NCBI GenBank assembly: GCA_949752795.1
Contig: CATKHW010000554.1
Span: 180,001-244,000, forward strand
DNA from: Hyperoodon ampullatus
Taxonomy: Eukaryota; Chordata; Mammalia; Artiodactyla; Ziphiidae
Direction of reading: 5' to 3'
Length of the DNA: 64,000 bases
The translations under genes and the position numbers were made by a program. Every line of letters starts with the position of its first letter. Within the stretch, counting starts at the first letter, position 1. Shown here in pieces: positions 36,719 through 48,881 of the stretch. The notes under the pieces are model-generated. The model searched no databases and was not told where the DNA came from. It saw only the letters and a list, made by a program, of their open reading frames with translations.

Positions 36719-38456
36719 CATGGAATGGGTGACATGCATTATTGCTTTAAAGGGTCTGCATTTGCTCACCCAATCTCACCAATCCTCTCAGTCCCAAGTG
36801 TCCAGCCTTATGCAACCTCCAGCTGTCGTTGTAAATAGGGTCATTCCAGGTTTCATCAGAGACGCTGAAGGAAATGTAAAGAATTTCCCAGTTTTTTTGT
36901 TTTGTTTTTGAAATTCCTTTTTATAGTGGGTTTGAGCTGATTCTCGCTGCCATGTTTATGCCAGTCTAGACACACTTGATTCCCTACGGAAACATATCAA
37001 TCCAAAGGTTTTAAGATTCTTACTAGTCAGATATATTCCTCTGCGGGAAATATGGGGTTTTGAGTCCCTTTCACTGAGGAAGGTGTAGGTCTTGTCTATT
37101 CCATAGTTGGTTTTTGGAACGGTACCTGTACTTATATCAAACTCTGGTTTTATGCATCACCCCACCTCTCCTTCCCCCTTAAGCAGGCATAAGAGTGTTT
37201 TCTAAATGTGAGACACTGTTCTCTTTCCTAACTCAGTTCAAGTGTAGCCATGTTTACAGGATCTTCATAAGTGATATCTTATGATAAGTTTCTTTTTCTC
37301 TGTGACTTATTTCACTTAGAATCATCGTACCTGAATCCACCCATTTTGCTGCTACTGGTCTTATGACATTGATTTCATTGCTGAGGGATATTCCATCGTA
37401 CGTAAGTACCACAATTTTTTGAACCATTTTTATATTTCCTGGGATATTTAAGGTGTACCCAAGTTGAGGTCCTTGTAAGCAGTGCAGCCCTAAATTTTGG
37501 GGTGGCTCTGTCTTATTGATTTTCAGTTTTCCCAAGGTATATACCCTAGACTGGAAGTGCCCTTGGCTCTGTAGCTCTGTTCTTTACTTGTTTTAGGGAA
37601 CACAATGCACTCCTCCAGAGAGGAAGTTGGCAATTTACATCCCGCCCATCAGCATAACAAGGCTCCCTGTTCTCCAGGGCCTGTCTTGCCTTTCTGGTTT
37701 TTACACATTTTGTGGATGTCCCTTTTGACCGGTGGGAAGTGATACTTCTTTGTAGTGCAGATTTGCATTGCCCGCTTGCTTGCTTGGCCAAAGTGGGCGT
37801 ATGCGTTTTCTCCTGAATATATTCAGGAGAAAACGCATACGCCCTTTTTGGCCAAGTGCATCATTGTCGAAGTTGTGCCCCTCTTCCTGTGCTTTAAAGG
37901 CGATTCCAACATACCTCTTGAAATCTGTTTCCTGCTCTTCTGCCTCGCTTTCAAGTCCACCTCGTTGCCTTCCCTCAACAGATTTTTGGACGATACTTGT
38001 CCTTTATTACTCAGCCAGTTTGTGAATTGCTGTGCCCGTGAGCTCCATTTTTCAACTCGTTTTTGGTGAGCTGACCGCAAGTCCAAAATTTTGGTTCAGG
38101 ACCTATACTGGTTCCCGGTGGGTGGCTGAGACTTTGGTTAATTCTTCTTCCTGCCGGGAAGTTAGAGTGATATGTGCCCGACCAAATACCTAACAGCTAC
38201 TCTCTCATTGGTTCTCCCTCTTCCCTTTCATCCTCTGCCTAATTGGAAACCTGTGTGAACCAGGAGGTTGAAGGGGCTGTCTCTCCAAGTTGGGAGATTG
38301 ATAGTAAAGCAGATGGAAAGTCAAACCGGAGCACCAGGAGAGGGACTATTCGTTGAGGTTTAGAAACCTTTCATATTCACAGTGTGTCCATTCTCTAGGT
38401 TTCTCGTACATGTTATAACTGTAGTAATATTCCCTTCAACCTGGAGAGTTGGGACC
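36719..38456. repeat. Satellite monomer M22
   Basis: 1738 bp. Private CCTACGGAAACATATC near 36983. Otherwise the CATGCATTATTGC type. Confidence 0.93.
37783..37856. repeat. Palindrome P22 (2 mismatches)
   Basis: Centre 37819/37820. Mismatches at pairs 26 and 27. Confidence 0.92.
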
Positions 38457-40195
38457 CATGGAATGGGTGCCATGCATTATTGCTTTAAAGGGAATGCATT
38501 TGCTCACCCAATCCCACCAATTCTCTCAGTCCCAAGTGTCCAGCCTTATGCCACATCCAGCTGTCATTGTAGATAGGGTCATTCCAGGTTTCATCAGAGA
38601 CCCTGAAGGAATTGTAAAGAATTTCCTAGTTTTTTTGTTTTGTTTTTGAAATTCCTTTTTATAGTGGGTTTGAGCTGATTCTCGCTGCCATGTTTATGCC
38701 AGTCTAGACACACATGATTCCCTTACGGAGACATATCAATACATAGGTTTTAAGATTCTTACTAGTCAGATATATTCCTCTGCGGGAAATATGGGGTTTT
38801 GAGTCCCTTTCACTGAGGAAGGTGTAGGTCTTGTCTATTCCATAGTTGGTTTTTGGAACGGTACCTGTGCTTATATCAAACTCTTGTTTTATGTATCACC
38901 CCACCTCTCCTTCCCCATTAAGCAGGCATAAGAGTGTTTTCTAAATGTGAGACATTCTTCTCTTTCCTAACTCAGTTCAAGTGTAGCCATGTTTACAGGA
39001 TCTTCATAAGTGATATCTTATGATAAGTTTCTTTTTCTGTGCGACTTATTTCACTTAGAATCATCGTACCTGAATCCACCCATTTTGCTGCTACTGGTCT
39101 TATGACATTGATTTCATGGCTGAGGGATATTCCATCGTACGTAAGTACCACACTTTTTTGAACCATTTTTATATTTCCTGGGATATTTAAGGTGTACCCA
39201 AGTTGAGGTCCTTGTAAGCAGTGCAGCCCTAAATTTTGGGGTGGCTCTGTCTTATTGATTTTCAGTTTTCCCAAGGTATATTCCCTAGACTGGAAGTGCC
39301 CTTGGCTCTGTAGCTCTGTTCTTTACTTGTTTTAGGGAACACAATGCACTCCTCCAGAGAGGCAGTTGGCAATTTACATCCCGCCCATCAGCATAACAAG
39401 GCTCCCTGTTCTCCAGGGCCTGTCTTGCCTTTCTGGTTTTTACACATTTTGTGGATATCCCTTTTGACCGGTGGGAAGTGATACTTCTTTGAAGTGCAAA
39501 TTTGCATTTCCCGCTTGCTTGCTTGGCCAAGAACGGTGTATGCGTTTTCCCCTGAATATATTCACGGGAAAACGCATACGCCCTTTTTGGCCAAGTGCAT
39601 CATTGTCGAAGTTGTGCCCCTCTTCCTGTGCTTTAAAGGCGATTCCAACGTACCTCTTGAAATCTGTTTCCTGCTATTCTGCCTCGCTTTCAAGTCCGCC
39701 TCGTTGCCTTCCCTCAACAGATTTTTGGACGATAGTTGTCCTTTATTACTCGGCCAGTTTGTGAATTGCTGTGCCCCTGAGCTCCATTTTTCAACTCGTT
39801 TTTGGTGAGCTGACCGCAAGTCCAAAATTTTGGTTCAGGACCTATTCTGGTTCCCGATGGGTGGCTGAGACTTTGGTTAATTCTTCTCCCTGCCGGGAAA
39901 TTACAGTGATATGTGCCCGTCCAAATGCCTAACAACTACTCTCTCATTGGTTCTCCCTCTTCCCTTTCATCCTCTGCCAAATTGGAAACCTGTGCGAACC
40001 AGGAGGTTAAAGGGGCTGTCTCTCCAAGTTGGGAGGTTGATAGTAAATCAGATGGAAAGTTAAACCGGAGCACCAGGAGAGGGACTATTCGTTGAGTTTT
40101 AGAAACCTTTCGTAGTCACACTGTGTCCGTTCTCTAGGATTCCGATTCATGTTATAACTGTAGTAATATTCCCTTCAACCTGGAGAGTTGGGACC
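38457..40195. repeat. Satellite monomer M23
   Basis: 1739 bp. Its second half parallels M20. The palindrome is one of the most altered. Confidence 0.93.
39522..39595. repeat. Palindrome P23 (4 mismatches, one matched change)
   Basis: Centre 39558/39559. Pair 9 is changed in both arms (left T to C, right A to G) and still pairs. Pairs 7, 22, 25 and 28 do not. Confidence 0.92.
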
Positions 40196-41933
40196 CATTG
40201 AATGGGTGCCATGCATTATTGCTTTAAAGGGTCTGCATTTGCTCACCCAATCTCACCAATCCTCTCAGTCCCAAGTGTCCAGCCTTATGCCACATCCAGC
40301 TGTCGTTGTAAATAGGGTCATTCCAGGTTTCATCAGAGACCCTGAAGGAATTGTAAAGAATTTCCCAGTTTTTTTGTTTTGTTTTTGAAATTCCTTTTTA
40401 TAGTGGGTTTGAGCTGATTCTCGCTGCCATGTTTATGCCAGTTTAGACACACTTGATTCCCTACGGAGACATATCAATCTATAGGTTTTAAGATTCTTAC
40501 TAGTCAGATATATTCCTCTGCAGGAAATATGGGGTTTTGAGTCCCTTTCACTGAGGAAGGTGTAGGTCTTGTCTATTCCATAGTTGGTTTTTGGAACGGT
40601 ACCTGTGCTTATATCAAACTCTGGTTTTATGCATCACCCCACCTGTCCTTCCCCCTTAAGCAGGCATAACAGTGTTTTCTAATTGTGAGACACTGTTCTC
40701 TTTCCTAACTCAGTTCAAGTGTAGCCATGTTTACAGGATCTTCATAAGTGATATCTTATGATAAGTTTCTTTTTCTGTGTGACTTATTTCACTTAGAATC
40801 ATCGTACCTGAATCCACCCATTTTGCTGCTAGTGGTCTTATGACATTGATTTCATGGCTAAGGGATATTCCATCGTACGTAAGTACAACAATTTTTTGAA
40901 CCATTTTTATATTTCCTGGGATATTTAAGGTGTACCCAAGTTGAGGTCCTTGTAAGCAGTGCAGCCCTAAATTTTGGGGTGGCTCTGTCTTATTGATTTT
41001 CAGTTTTCCCAAGGAATATTCTCTAGACTGGAAGTGCCCTTGGCTCTGTAGCGCTGTTGTTTACTTGTTTTAGGGAACACAATGCACTCCTCCAGAGGGG
41101 CAGTTGGCAATTTACATCCCGCCCATCAGCATAACAAGGCTCCCTGTTCTCCAGGGCCTGTCCTGCCTTTCTGGTTTTTACACATTTTGTGGATGTCCCT
41201 TTTGACCAGTGGGAAGTGATACTTCTTTGTAGTGCAGATTTGCATTGTCCGCTTGCTTGCTTGGCCAAAAAGGGCGTATGCGTTTTCTCCTGAATATATT
41301 CAGGAGAAAATGCATACGCCCTTTTTGGCCAAGTGCATCATTGTCGAAGTTGTGCCCCTCTTCCTGTGCTTTAAAGGCGATTCCAACGTACCTCTTGAAA
41401 TCTGTTTCCTGCTATTCTGCCTCGCTTTCAAGTCCGCCTCGTTGCCTTCCCTCAACAGATTTTTGGATGATAGTTGTCTGTTATTACTCGGCCAGTTTGT
41501 GAATTGCTGTGCCCCTGAGCTCCATTTTTCAACTCGTTTTTGGTGAGCTGACCGCAAGTCCAAAATTTTGGTTCAGGACCTATACTGGTTCCCGGTGGGT
41601 GGCTGAGACTTTGGTTAATTCTTCTTCCTGCCGGGAAATTACAGTGATATGTGCCCGTCCAAATGCCTAACAGCTACTCTCTCATTGGTTCTCCCTCTTC
41701 CCTTTCATCCTCTGCCAAATTGGCAACCTGTGCGAACCAGGAGGTTAAAGGGGCTGTCTCTCCAAGTTGGGAGGTTGATAGTAAAGCAGATGGAAAGTCA
41801 AACCGGAGCACCAGGAGAGGGACTATTCGTTGAGTTTTAGAAACCTTTCGTATTTACAGTGTGTCCGTTCTCTAGGTTTCCGGTACATGTTATAACTGTA
41901 GTAATATTCCCTTCAACCTGGAGAGTTGGGACC
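40196..41933. repeat. Satellite monomer M24
   Basis: 1738 bp. First member of the M24-M25 dimer. CATTGAATGGG, CCACCTGTCC and CATAACAGTG are shared with M26. Confidence 0.94.
41260..41333. repeat. Palindrome P24 (1 mismatch)
   Basis: Centre 41296/41297. Only pair 15 is off (G opposite T). Confidence 0.94.
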
Positions 41934-43669
41934 CATGGAATGGGTGACATGCATTATTGCTTTAAAGGGTCTGCATTTGCTCACCAAATCTCACCAATCG
42001 TCTCAGTCCCAAGTGTCCAGCCTTATGCCACATCCAGCTGTCGTTGTAGATAGGGTCATTCCAGGGTTCATCAGAGACCCTGAAGGAATTGAAAAGAATT
42101 TCCCAGTTTTTTGTTTTGTTTTTGAAATTCCTTTTTATAGTGGGTTTGAGCTGATTCTCGCTGCCATGTTTATTTCAGTCTAGACACACTTGATTCCCTT
42201 ACGGAGACATATCAATACATAGGTTTTAAGATTCTTACTAGTCAGATATATTCCTCTGCGGGAAATATGGGGTTTTGAGTCCCTTTCACTGAGGAAGGTG
42301 TAGGTCTTGTCTATTCCATAGTTGGTTTTTGGAACGGTACCTGTGCTTATATCAAACTCTGGGTTTATGCATCACCCCACCTCTCCTTCCCCCTTAAGCA
42401 GGCATAAGAGTGTTTTCTAAATGTGAGACACTGTTCTCTTTCCTAAGTCAGTTCAAGTGTAGCCATGTTTACAGGATCTTCATAAGTGATATCTTATGAT
42501 AAGTTTCTTTCTCTGTGACTTATTTCACTTAGAATCATCGTACCTGAATCTACCCATTTTGCTGCTACTGGTCTTATGACATTGATTTCATGGCTGAGGG
42601 ATATTCCATCGTACGTATGTACCACACTTTTTTGAACCATTTTTATATTTCCTGGGATATTTAAGGTGTACCCAAGTTGAGGTCCTTGTAAGCTGTGCAG
42701 CCCTAAATTTTGGGGTGGCTCTGTCTTATTGATTTTCAGTTTTCCCAAGGTATATTCCCTAGACTGGAAGTGCCCTTGGCTCTGTAGCTCTGTTCTTTAC
42801 TTGTTTTAGGGAACACAATGCACTCCTCCAGAGAGGCAGTTGGCAATTTACATCCCGCCCATCAGCATAACAAGGCTCCCTGTTCTCCAGGGCCTGTCTT
42901 GCCTTTCTGGTTTTTACATATTTTGTGGATGTCCCTTTTGACCGGTGGGAAGTGATACTTCTTTGTAGTGCAGATTTGCATTGCCCGCTTGCTTGCTTGG
43001 CCAAAAAGGGCGTATGCGTTTTCTCCTGAATATATTCAGGAGAAAACGCATACGCCCTTTTTGGCCAAGTGCATCATTGTCGAAGTTGTGCCCCTCTTCC
43101 TGTGCTTTAAAGGCGATTCCAACGTACCTCATCAAATCTGTTTCCTGCTATTCTGCCTCGCTTTCAAGTCCGCCTCGTTGCCTTCCCTCAACAGATTTTT
43201 GGACGATAGTTGTCCTTTATTACTCGGCCAGTTTGTGAATTGCTGTGCCCCTGAGCTCCATTTTTCAACTCGTTTTTGGTGAGCTGACCGCAAGTCCAAA
43301 ATTTTGGTTCAGGACCTATTCTGGTTCCCGATGGGTGGCTGAGACATTGGTTAATTATTCTCCCTGCCGGGAAATTACAGTGATATGTGCCCGTCCAAAT
43401 GCCTAACAACTACTCTGTCATTGGTTCTCCCTCTTCCCTTTCATCCTCTGCCAAATTGGAAACCTGTGCGAACCAGGAGGTTAAAGGGGCTGTCTCTCCA
43501 AGTTGGGAGGTTGATAGTAAAGCAGATGGAAAGTTAAACCAGAGCACCAGGAGAGGGACTATTCGTTGAGTTTTAGAAGCCTTTCGTATTCACAGTGTGT
43601 CCGTTCTCTAGGATTCCGATTCATGTTATAGCTGTAGTAATATTCCCTTCAACCTGGAGAGTTGGGACC
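41934..43669. repeat. Satellite monomer M25
   Basis: 1736 bp. GAATTGAAAAGAATTT near 42086, CCTAAGTCAG near 42442 and AGCTGTGCAG near 42691 are shared only with M27. Confidence 0.94.
42996..43069. repeat. Palindrome P25 (74 bp, perfect)
   Basis: Centre 43032/43033; all 37 pairs match. Confidence 0.96.
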
Positions 43670-45406
43670 CATTGAATGGGTGCCATGCATTATTGCTTTA
43701 AAGGGTCTGCATTTGCTCACCCAATCTCACCAATCCTCTCAGTCCCAAGTGTCCAGCCTTATGCCACATCCAGCTGTCGTTGTAAATATGGTCATTCCAG
43801 GTTTCATCAGAGACCCTGAAGGAATTGTAAAGTATTTCCAGTTTTTTTGTTTTGTTTTTGAAATTCCTTTTTATAGTGGGTTTGAGCTGATTCTCGCTGC
43901 CATGTTTATGCCAGTCTAGACACACTTGATTCCCTACGGAGACATATCAATCTATAGGTTTTAAGATTCTTACTAGTCAGATATATTCCTCTGCAGGAAA
44001 TATGGGGTTTTGATTCCCTTTCACTGAGGAAGGTGTAGGTCTTGTCTATTCCATAGTTGGTTTTTGGAACGGTACCTGTGCTTATATCAAACTCTGGTTT
44101 TATGCATCACCCCACCTGTCCTTCCCCCTTAAGCAGGCATAACAGTGTTTTCTAATTGTGAGACACTGTTCTCTTTCCTAACTCAGTTCAAGTGTAGCCA
44201 TGTTTACAGGATCTTCATAAGTGATATCTTATGATAAGTTTCTTTTTCTGTGTGACTTATTTCACTTACAATCATCGTACCTGAATCCACCCATTTTGCT
44301 GCTAGTGGTCTTATGACATTGATTTCATGGCTGAGGGATATTCCATCATACGTAAGTACCACAATTTTTTGAACCATTTTTATATTTCCTGGGATATTTA
44401 AGGTGTACCCAAGTTGAGGTCCTTGTAAGCAGTGCAGCCCTAAATTTTGGGGTGGCTCTGTCTTATTGATTTTCAGTTTTCCCAAGGAATATTCCCTAGA
44501 CTGGAAGTGCCCTTGGCTCTGTAGCTCTGTTCTTTACTTGTTTTAGGGAACACAATACACTCCTCCAGAGAGGCAGTTGGCCATTTACATTCCGCCCATC
44601 AGCATAACAAGGCTCCCTGTTCTCCAGGGCCTGTCTTGCCTTTCTGGTTTTTACACATTTTGTGGATGTCCCTTTTGACCGGTGGGAAGTGATACTTCTT
44701 TGTAGTGCAGATTTGCATTGCCCGCTTTCTTGCTTGGCCAAAAAGGGCGTATGCGTTTTCTCCTGAATATATTCAGGAGAAAACGCATACGCCCTTTTTG
44801 GCCAATTGCATCATTGTCGAAGTTGTGCCCCTCTTCCTGTGCTTTAAAGGCGATTCCAACGTACCTCTTGAAATCTGTTTCCTGCTATTCTGCCTCGCTT
44901 TCAAGTCCGCCTCGTTGCCTTCCCTCAACAGATTTTTGGATGATAGTTGTCCTTTATTACTCGGCCAGTTTGTGAATTGCTGTGCCCCTGAGCTCCATTT
45001 TTCAACTCGTTTTTGGTGAGCTGACCGCAAGTCCAAAATTTTGGTTCAGGACCTATACTGGTTCCCGGTGGGTGGCTGAGACTTTGGTTAATTCTTCTTC
45101 CTGCCGGGAAATTACAGTGATATGTGCCCGTCCAAATGCCTAACAGCTACTCTCTCATTGGTTCTCCCTCTTCCCTTTCATCCTCTGCCAAATTGGCAAC
45201 CTGTGCGAACCAGGAGGTTAAAGGGGCTGTCTCTCCAAGTTGGGAGGTTGATAGTAAAGCAGATGGAAAGTCAAACCGGAGCATCAGGAGAGGGACTATT
45301 CGTTGAGTTTTAGAAACCTTTCGTATTTACAGTGTGTCTGTTCTCTAGGTTTCCGGTACATGTTATAACTGTAGTAATATTCCCTTCAACCTGGAGAGTT
45401 GGGACC
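43670..45406. repeat. Satellite monomer M26
   Basis: 1737 bp. Near-copy of M24 at 3474 bp distance. Confidence 0.94.
44734..44805. repeat. Palindrome P26 (72 bp, perfect)
   Basis: Centre 44769/44770. Thirty-six pairs match; the outermost pair 37 is lost (right G to T). Confidence 0.95.
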
Positions 45407-47142
45407 CATGGAATGGGTGACATGCATTATTGCTTTAAAGGGTCTGCATTTGCTCACCAAATCTCACCAATCGTCTCAGTCCCAAGTGTCCAGCCTTATG
45501 CCACATCCAGCTGTCGTTGTAGATAGGGTCATTCCAGGGTTCATCAGAGACCCTGAAGGAATTGAAAAGAATTTCCCAGTTTTTTGTTTTGTTTTTGAAA
45601 TTCCTTTTTATAGTGGGTTTGAGCTGATTCTCGCTGCCATGTTTATGTCAGTCTAGACACACTTGATTCCCTTACGGAGACATATCAATACATAGGTTTT
45701 AAGATTCTTACTAGTCAGATATATTCCTCTGCGGGAAATATGGGGTTTTGAGTCCCTTTCACTGAGGAAGGTGTAGGTCTTGTCTATTCCATAGTTGGTT
45801 TTTGGAACGGTACCTGTGCTTATATCAAACTCTGGGTTTATGCATCACCCCACCTCTCCTTCCCCCTTAAGCAGGCATAAGAGTGTTTTCTAAATGTGAG
45901 ACACTGTTCTCTTTCCTAAGTCAGTTCAAGTGTAGCCATGTTTACAGGATCTTCATAAGTGATATCTTATGATAAGTTTCTTTCTCTGTGACTTATTTCA
46001 CTTAGAATCATCGTACCTGAATCTACCCATTTTGCTGCTACTGGTCTTATGACATTGATTTCATGGCTGAGGGATATTCCATCGTACGTAAGTACCACAC
46101 TTTTTTGAACCATTTTTATATTTCCTGGGATATTTAAGGTGTACCCAAGTTGAGGTCCTTGTAAGCTGTGCAGCCCTAAATTTTGGGGTGGCTCTGTCTT
46201 ATTGATTTTCAGTTTTCCCAAGGTATATTCCCTAGACTGGAAGTGCCCTTGGCTCTGTAGCTCTGTTCTTTACTTGTTTTAGGGAACACAATGCACTCCT
46301 CCAGAGAGGCAGTTGGCAATTTACATCCCGCCCATCAGCATAACAAGGCTCCCTGTTCTCCAGGGCCTGACTTGCCTTTCTGGTTTTTACACATTTTGTG
46401 GATGTCCCTTTTGACCCGTGGGAAGTGATACTTCTTTGTAGTGCAGATTTGCATTTCCCGCTTGCTTGCTTGGCCAAAAAGGGCGTATGCGTTTTCTCCT
46501 CAATATATTCAGGAGAAAACGCATACGCCCTTTTTGGCCAAGTGCATCATTGTCGAAGTTGTGCCCCTCTTCCTGTGCTTTAAAGGCGATTCCAACGTAC
46601 CTCTTGAAATCTGTTTCCTGCTATTCTGCCTCGCTTTCAAGTCCGCCTCGTTGCCTTCCCTCAACAGATTTTTGGACGATAGTTGTCCTTTATTACTCGG
46701 CCAGTTTGTGAATTGCTGTGCCCCTGAGCTACATTTTTCAACTCGTTTTTGGTGAGCTGACCGCAAGTCCAAAATTTTGGTTCAGGACCTATTCTGGTTC
46801 CCGATGGGTGGCTGAGACTTTGGTTAATTCTTCTCCCTGCCGGGAAATTACAGTGATATGTGCCCGTCCAAATGCCTAACAGGTACTCTCTCATTGGTTC
46901 TCCCTCTGCCCTTTCATCCTCTGCCTAATTGGAAACCTGTGCGAACCAGGAGGTTAAAGGGGATGTCTCTCCAAGTTGGGAGGTTGATAGTAAAGCAGAT
47001 GGAAAGTCAAACCGGAGCACCAGGAGAGGGACTATTCGTTGAGCTTTAGAAACCTTTCGTATTCACAGTGTGTCCGTTCTCTAGGTTTCCCGTACATGTT
47101 ATAGCTGTAGTAATATTCCCTTCAACCTGGAGAGTTGGGACC
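45407..47142. repeat. Satellite monomer M27
   Basis: 1736 bp. Near-copy of M25 at 3473 bp distance. Confidence 0.94.
46469..46542. repeat. Palindrome P27 (1 mismatch)
   Basis: Centre 46505/46506. Only pair 5 is off (left G to C). Confidence 0.94.
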
Positions 47143-48881
47143 CATGGAATGGGTGCCAGGCATTTGTGCTGTAAAGGTTCTGCATTTGCTCACCCAATCT
47201 CACCAATCCTCTCAGTCCCAAGTGTCCAGCCTTATGCCACATCCAGCTGTCATTGTAGATAGGGTCATTCCAGGTTTCATCAGAGACCCTGAAGGAATTG
47301 TAAAGAATTTCCCAGTTTTTTTGTTTTGTTTTTGAAATTCCTTTTTATAGTGGGTTTGAGCTGATTCTCGCTGCCATGTTTATGCCAGTCTAGACACACT
47401 TGATTCCCTTATGGAGACATATCAATCCATAGGTTTTAAGATTCTTACAAGGCAGATATATTCCTCTGCGGGAAATATGGCGTTTTGAGTCCCTTTCACT
47501 GAGGAAGGTGTAGGTCTTGTCTATTCCATAGTTGGTTTTTGGAACGGTACTTGTGCTTATATCAAACTCTGGTTTTATGCATCACCCCACCTCTCCTTCC
47601 CCCTTAAGCAGGCGTAAGAGTGTTTTCTAAATGTGAGACACTGTTCTGTTTCCTAACTCAGTTCAAGTGTAGCCATGTTTACAGGATCTTCATAAGTGAT
47701 ATCTTATGATAAGTTTATTTTTCTGTGTAACTTATTTCACTTAGAATCATCGTACCTGAATCCACCCATTTTGCTGCTACTGGTCTTATGACATTGATTT
47801 CATGGCTGCGGGATATTCCTTCGTACATAAGTACCACAATTTTCTGAACCATTTTTATATTTCCTGGGATATTTAAGGTGTACCCAAGTTGAGGTCCTTG
47901 TAAGCAGTTCAGCCCTAAATTTTGGGGTGGCTCTGTCTTATGGATTTTCAGTTTTCCCAAGGTATATTCCCTAGACTGGAAGTGCCCTTGGCTCTGTAGC
48001 TCTGTTCTTTACTTGTTTTAGGGAATACAATGTACTCCTCCAGAGAGGCAGTTGGCAATTTACATCCCATCCATCAGCATAACAAGGCTCCCAGTTCTCC
48101 AGGGCCTGTCTTGCCTTTCTGGTTTTTACACATTTTGTGGATGTCCCTTTTGACCGGTGGGAAGTGATACTTCTTTGTAGTGCAGATTTGCATTGCCCGC
48201 TTGCTTGCTTGGCCAAAAAGGGCGTATGCGTTTTCTCCTGAATATATTCAGGAGAAAACACATACGCCCTTTTTGGCCAAGTGCATCATTGTCGAAGTTG
48301 TGCCCCTCTTCCTGTGCTTTAAAGGTAATTCCAACGTACCTATTGAAATCTGTTTCCTGCTCTTCTGCCTCGGTTTGAAGTCCACCTCGTTGCCTTCTCT
48401 CAACAGATTTTTGGACGATAGTTGTCCTTTATTACTCGGCCAGTTTGTGAATTGCTGTGCCCCTGAGCTCCATTTTTCAACTCGTTTTTGGTGAGCTGAC
48501 CTCAAGTCCAAAATTTTGGTTCAGGACCTATGCTGGTTCCCGGTGGGTGGCTGAGACTTTGGTTAATTCTTCTTCCTGCCGGGAAGTTAGAGTGATATAT
48601 GCCCGTTCAAATGCCTAACAGCTACTCTCTCATTGGTTCTCCCTCTTCCCTTTCATCCTCTGCCAAATTGGAAACCTGTGCGAACCAGGAGGTTAAAGGG
48701 GCTGTCTCTCCAAGTTGGGAGGTTGATAGTAAAGCAGATGGAAAGTCAAACCGGAGCACCAGGAGAGGGACTATTCGTTGAGTTTTAGAAACCTTTCGTA
48801 TTCACAGTGTGTCCGTTCTCTAGGTTTCCCGTACATGTTATAGCTGTAGTAATATTCCCTTCAACCTGGAGAGTTGGGACC
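47143..48881. repeat. Satellite monomer M28
   Basis: 1739 bp. First unit with the GTGCTGTAAAGGTTC start, which returns in M31, M34 and M37 (every third unit). Shares ATCCCATCCATCAGC and CTCGGTTTGAAG with M29 and M34. Confidence 0.94.
48208..48281. repeat. Palindrome P28 (1 mismatch)
   Basis: Centre 48244/48245. Only pair 16 is off (right G to A). Confidence 0.94.

Larger units (their letters stand above)
40196..43669. repeat. Higher-order dimer, copy 1 (M24-M25)
   Basis: 3474-bp two-monomer unit whose diagnostic variants reappear in order in 43670-47142. Odd-position variants: CATTGAATGGG, CATAACAGTG. Even-position variants: GAATTGAAAAGAATTT, CCTAAGTCAG, AGCTGTGCAG. Confidence 0.85.
43670..47142. 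repeat. Higher-order dimer, copy 2 (M26-M27)
   Basis: 3473-bp second copy of the M24-M25 dimer. A few private differences (for example GTAAAGTATTTCCAG near 43828) show it is not an assembly copy of the first. Confidence 0.85.

Noticed and set aside
43670..47142. Second dimer copy as an assembly duplication artefact
   Set aside because: It carries private differences from 40196-43669 (for example near 43828 and 46505), so it is a distinct sequence, though long-read confirmation would still help.
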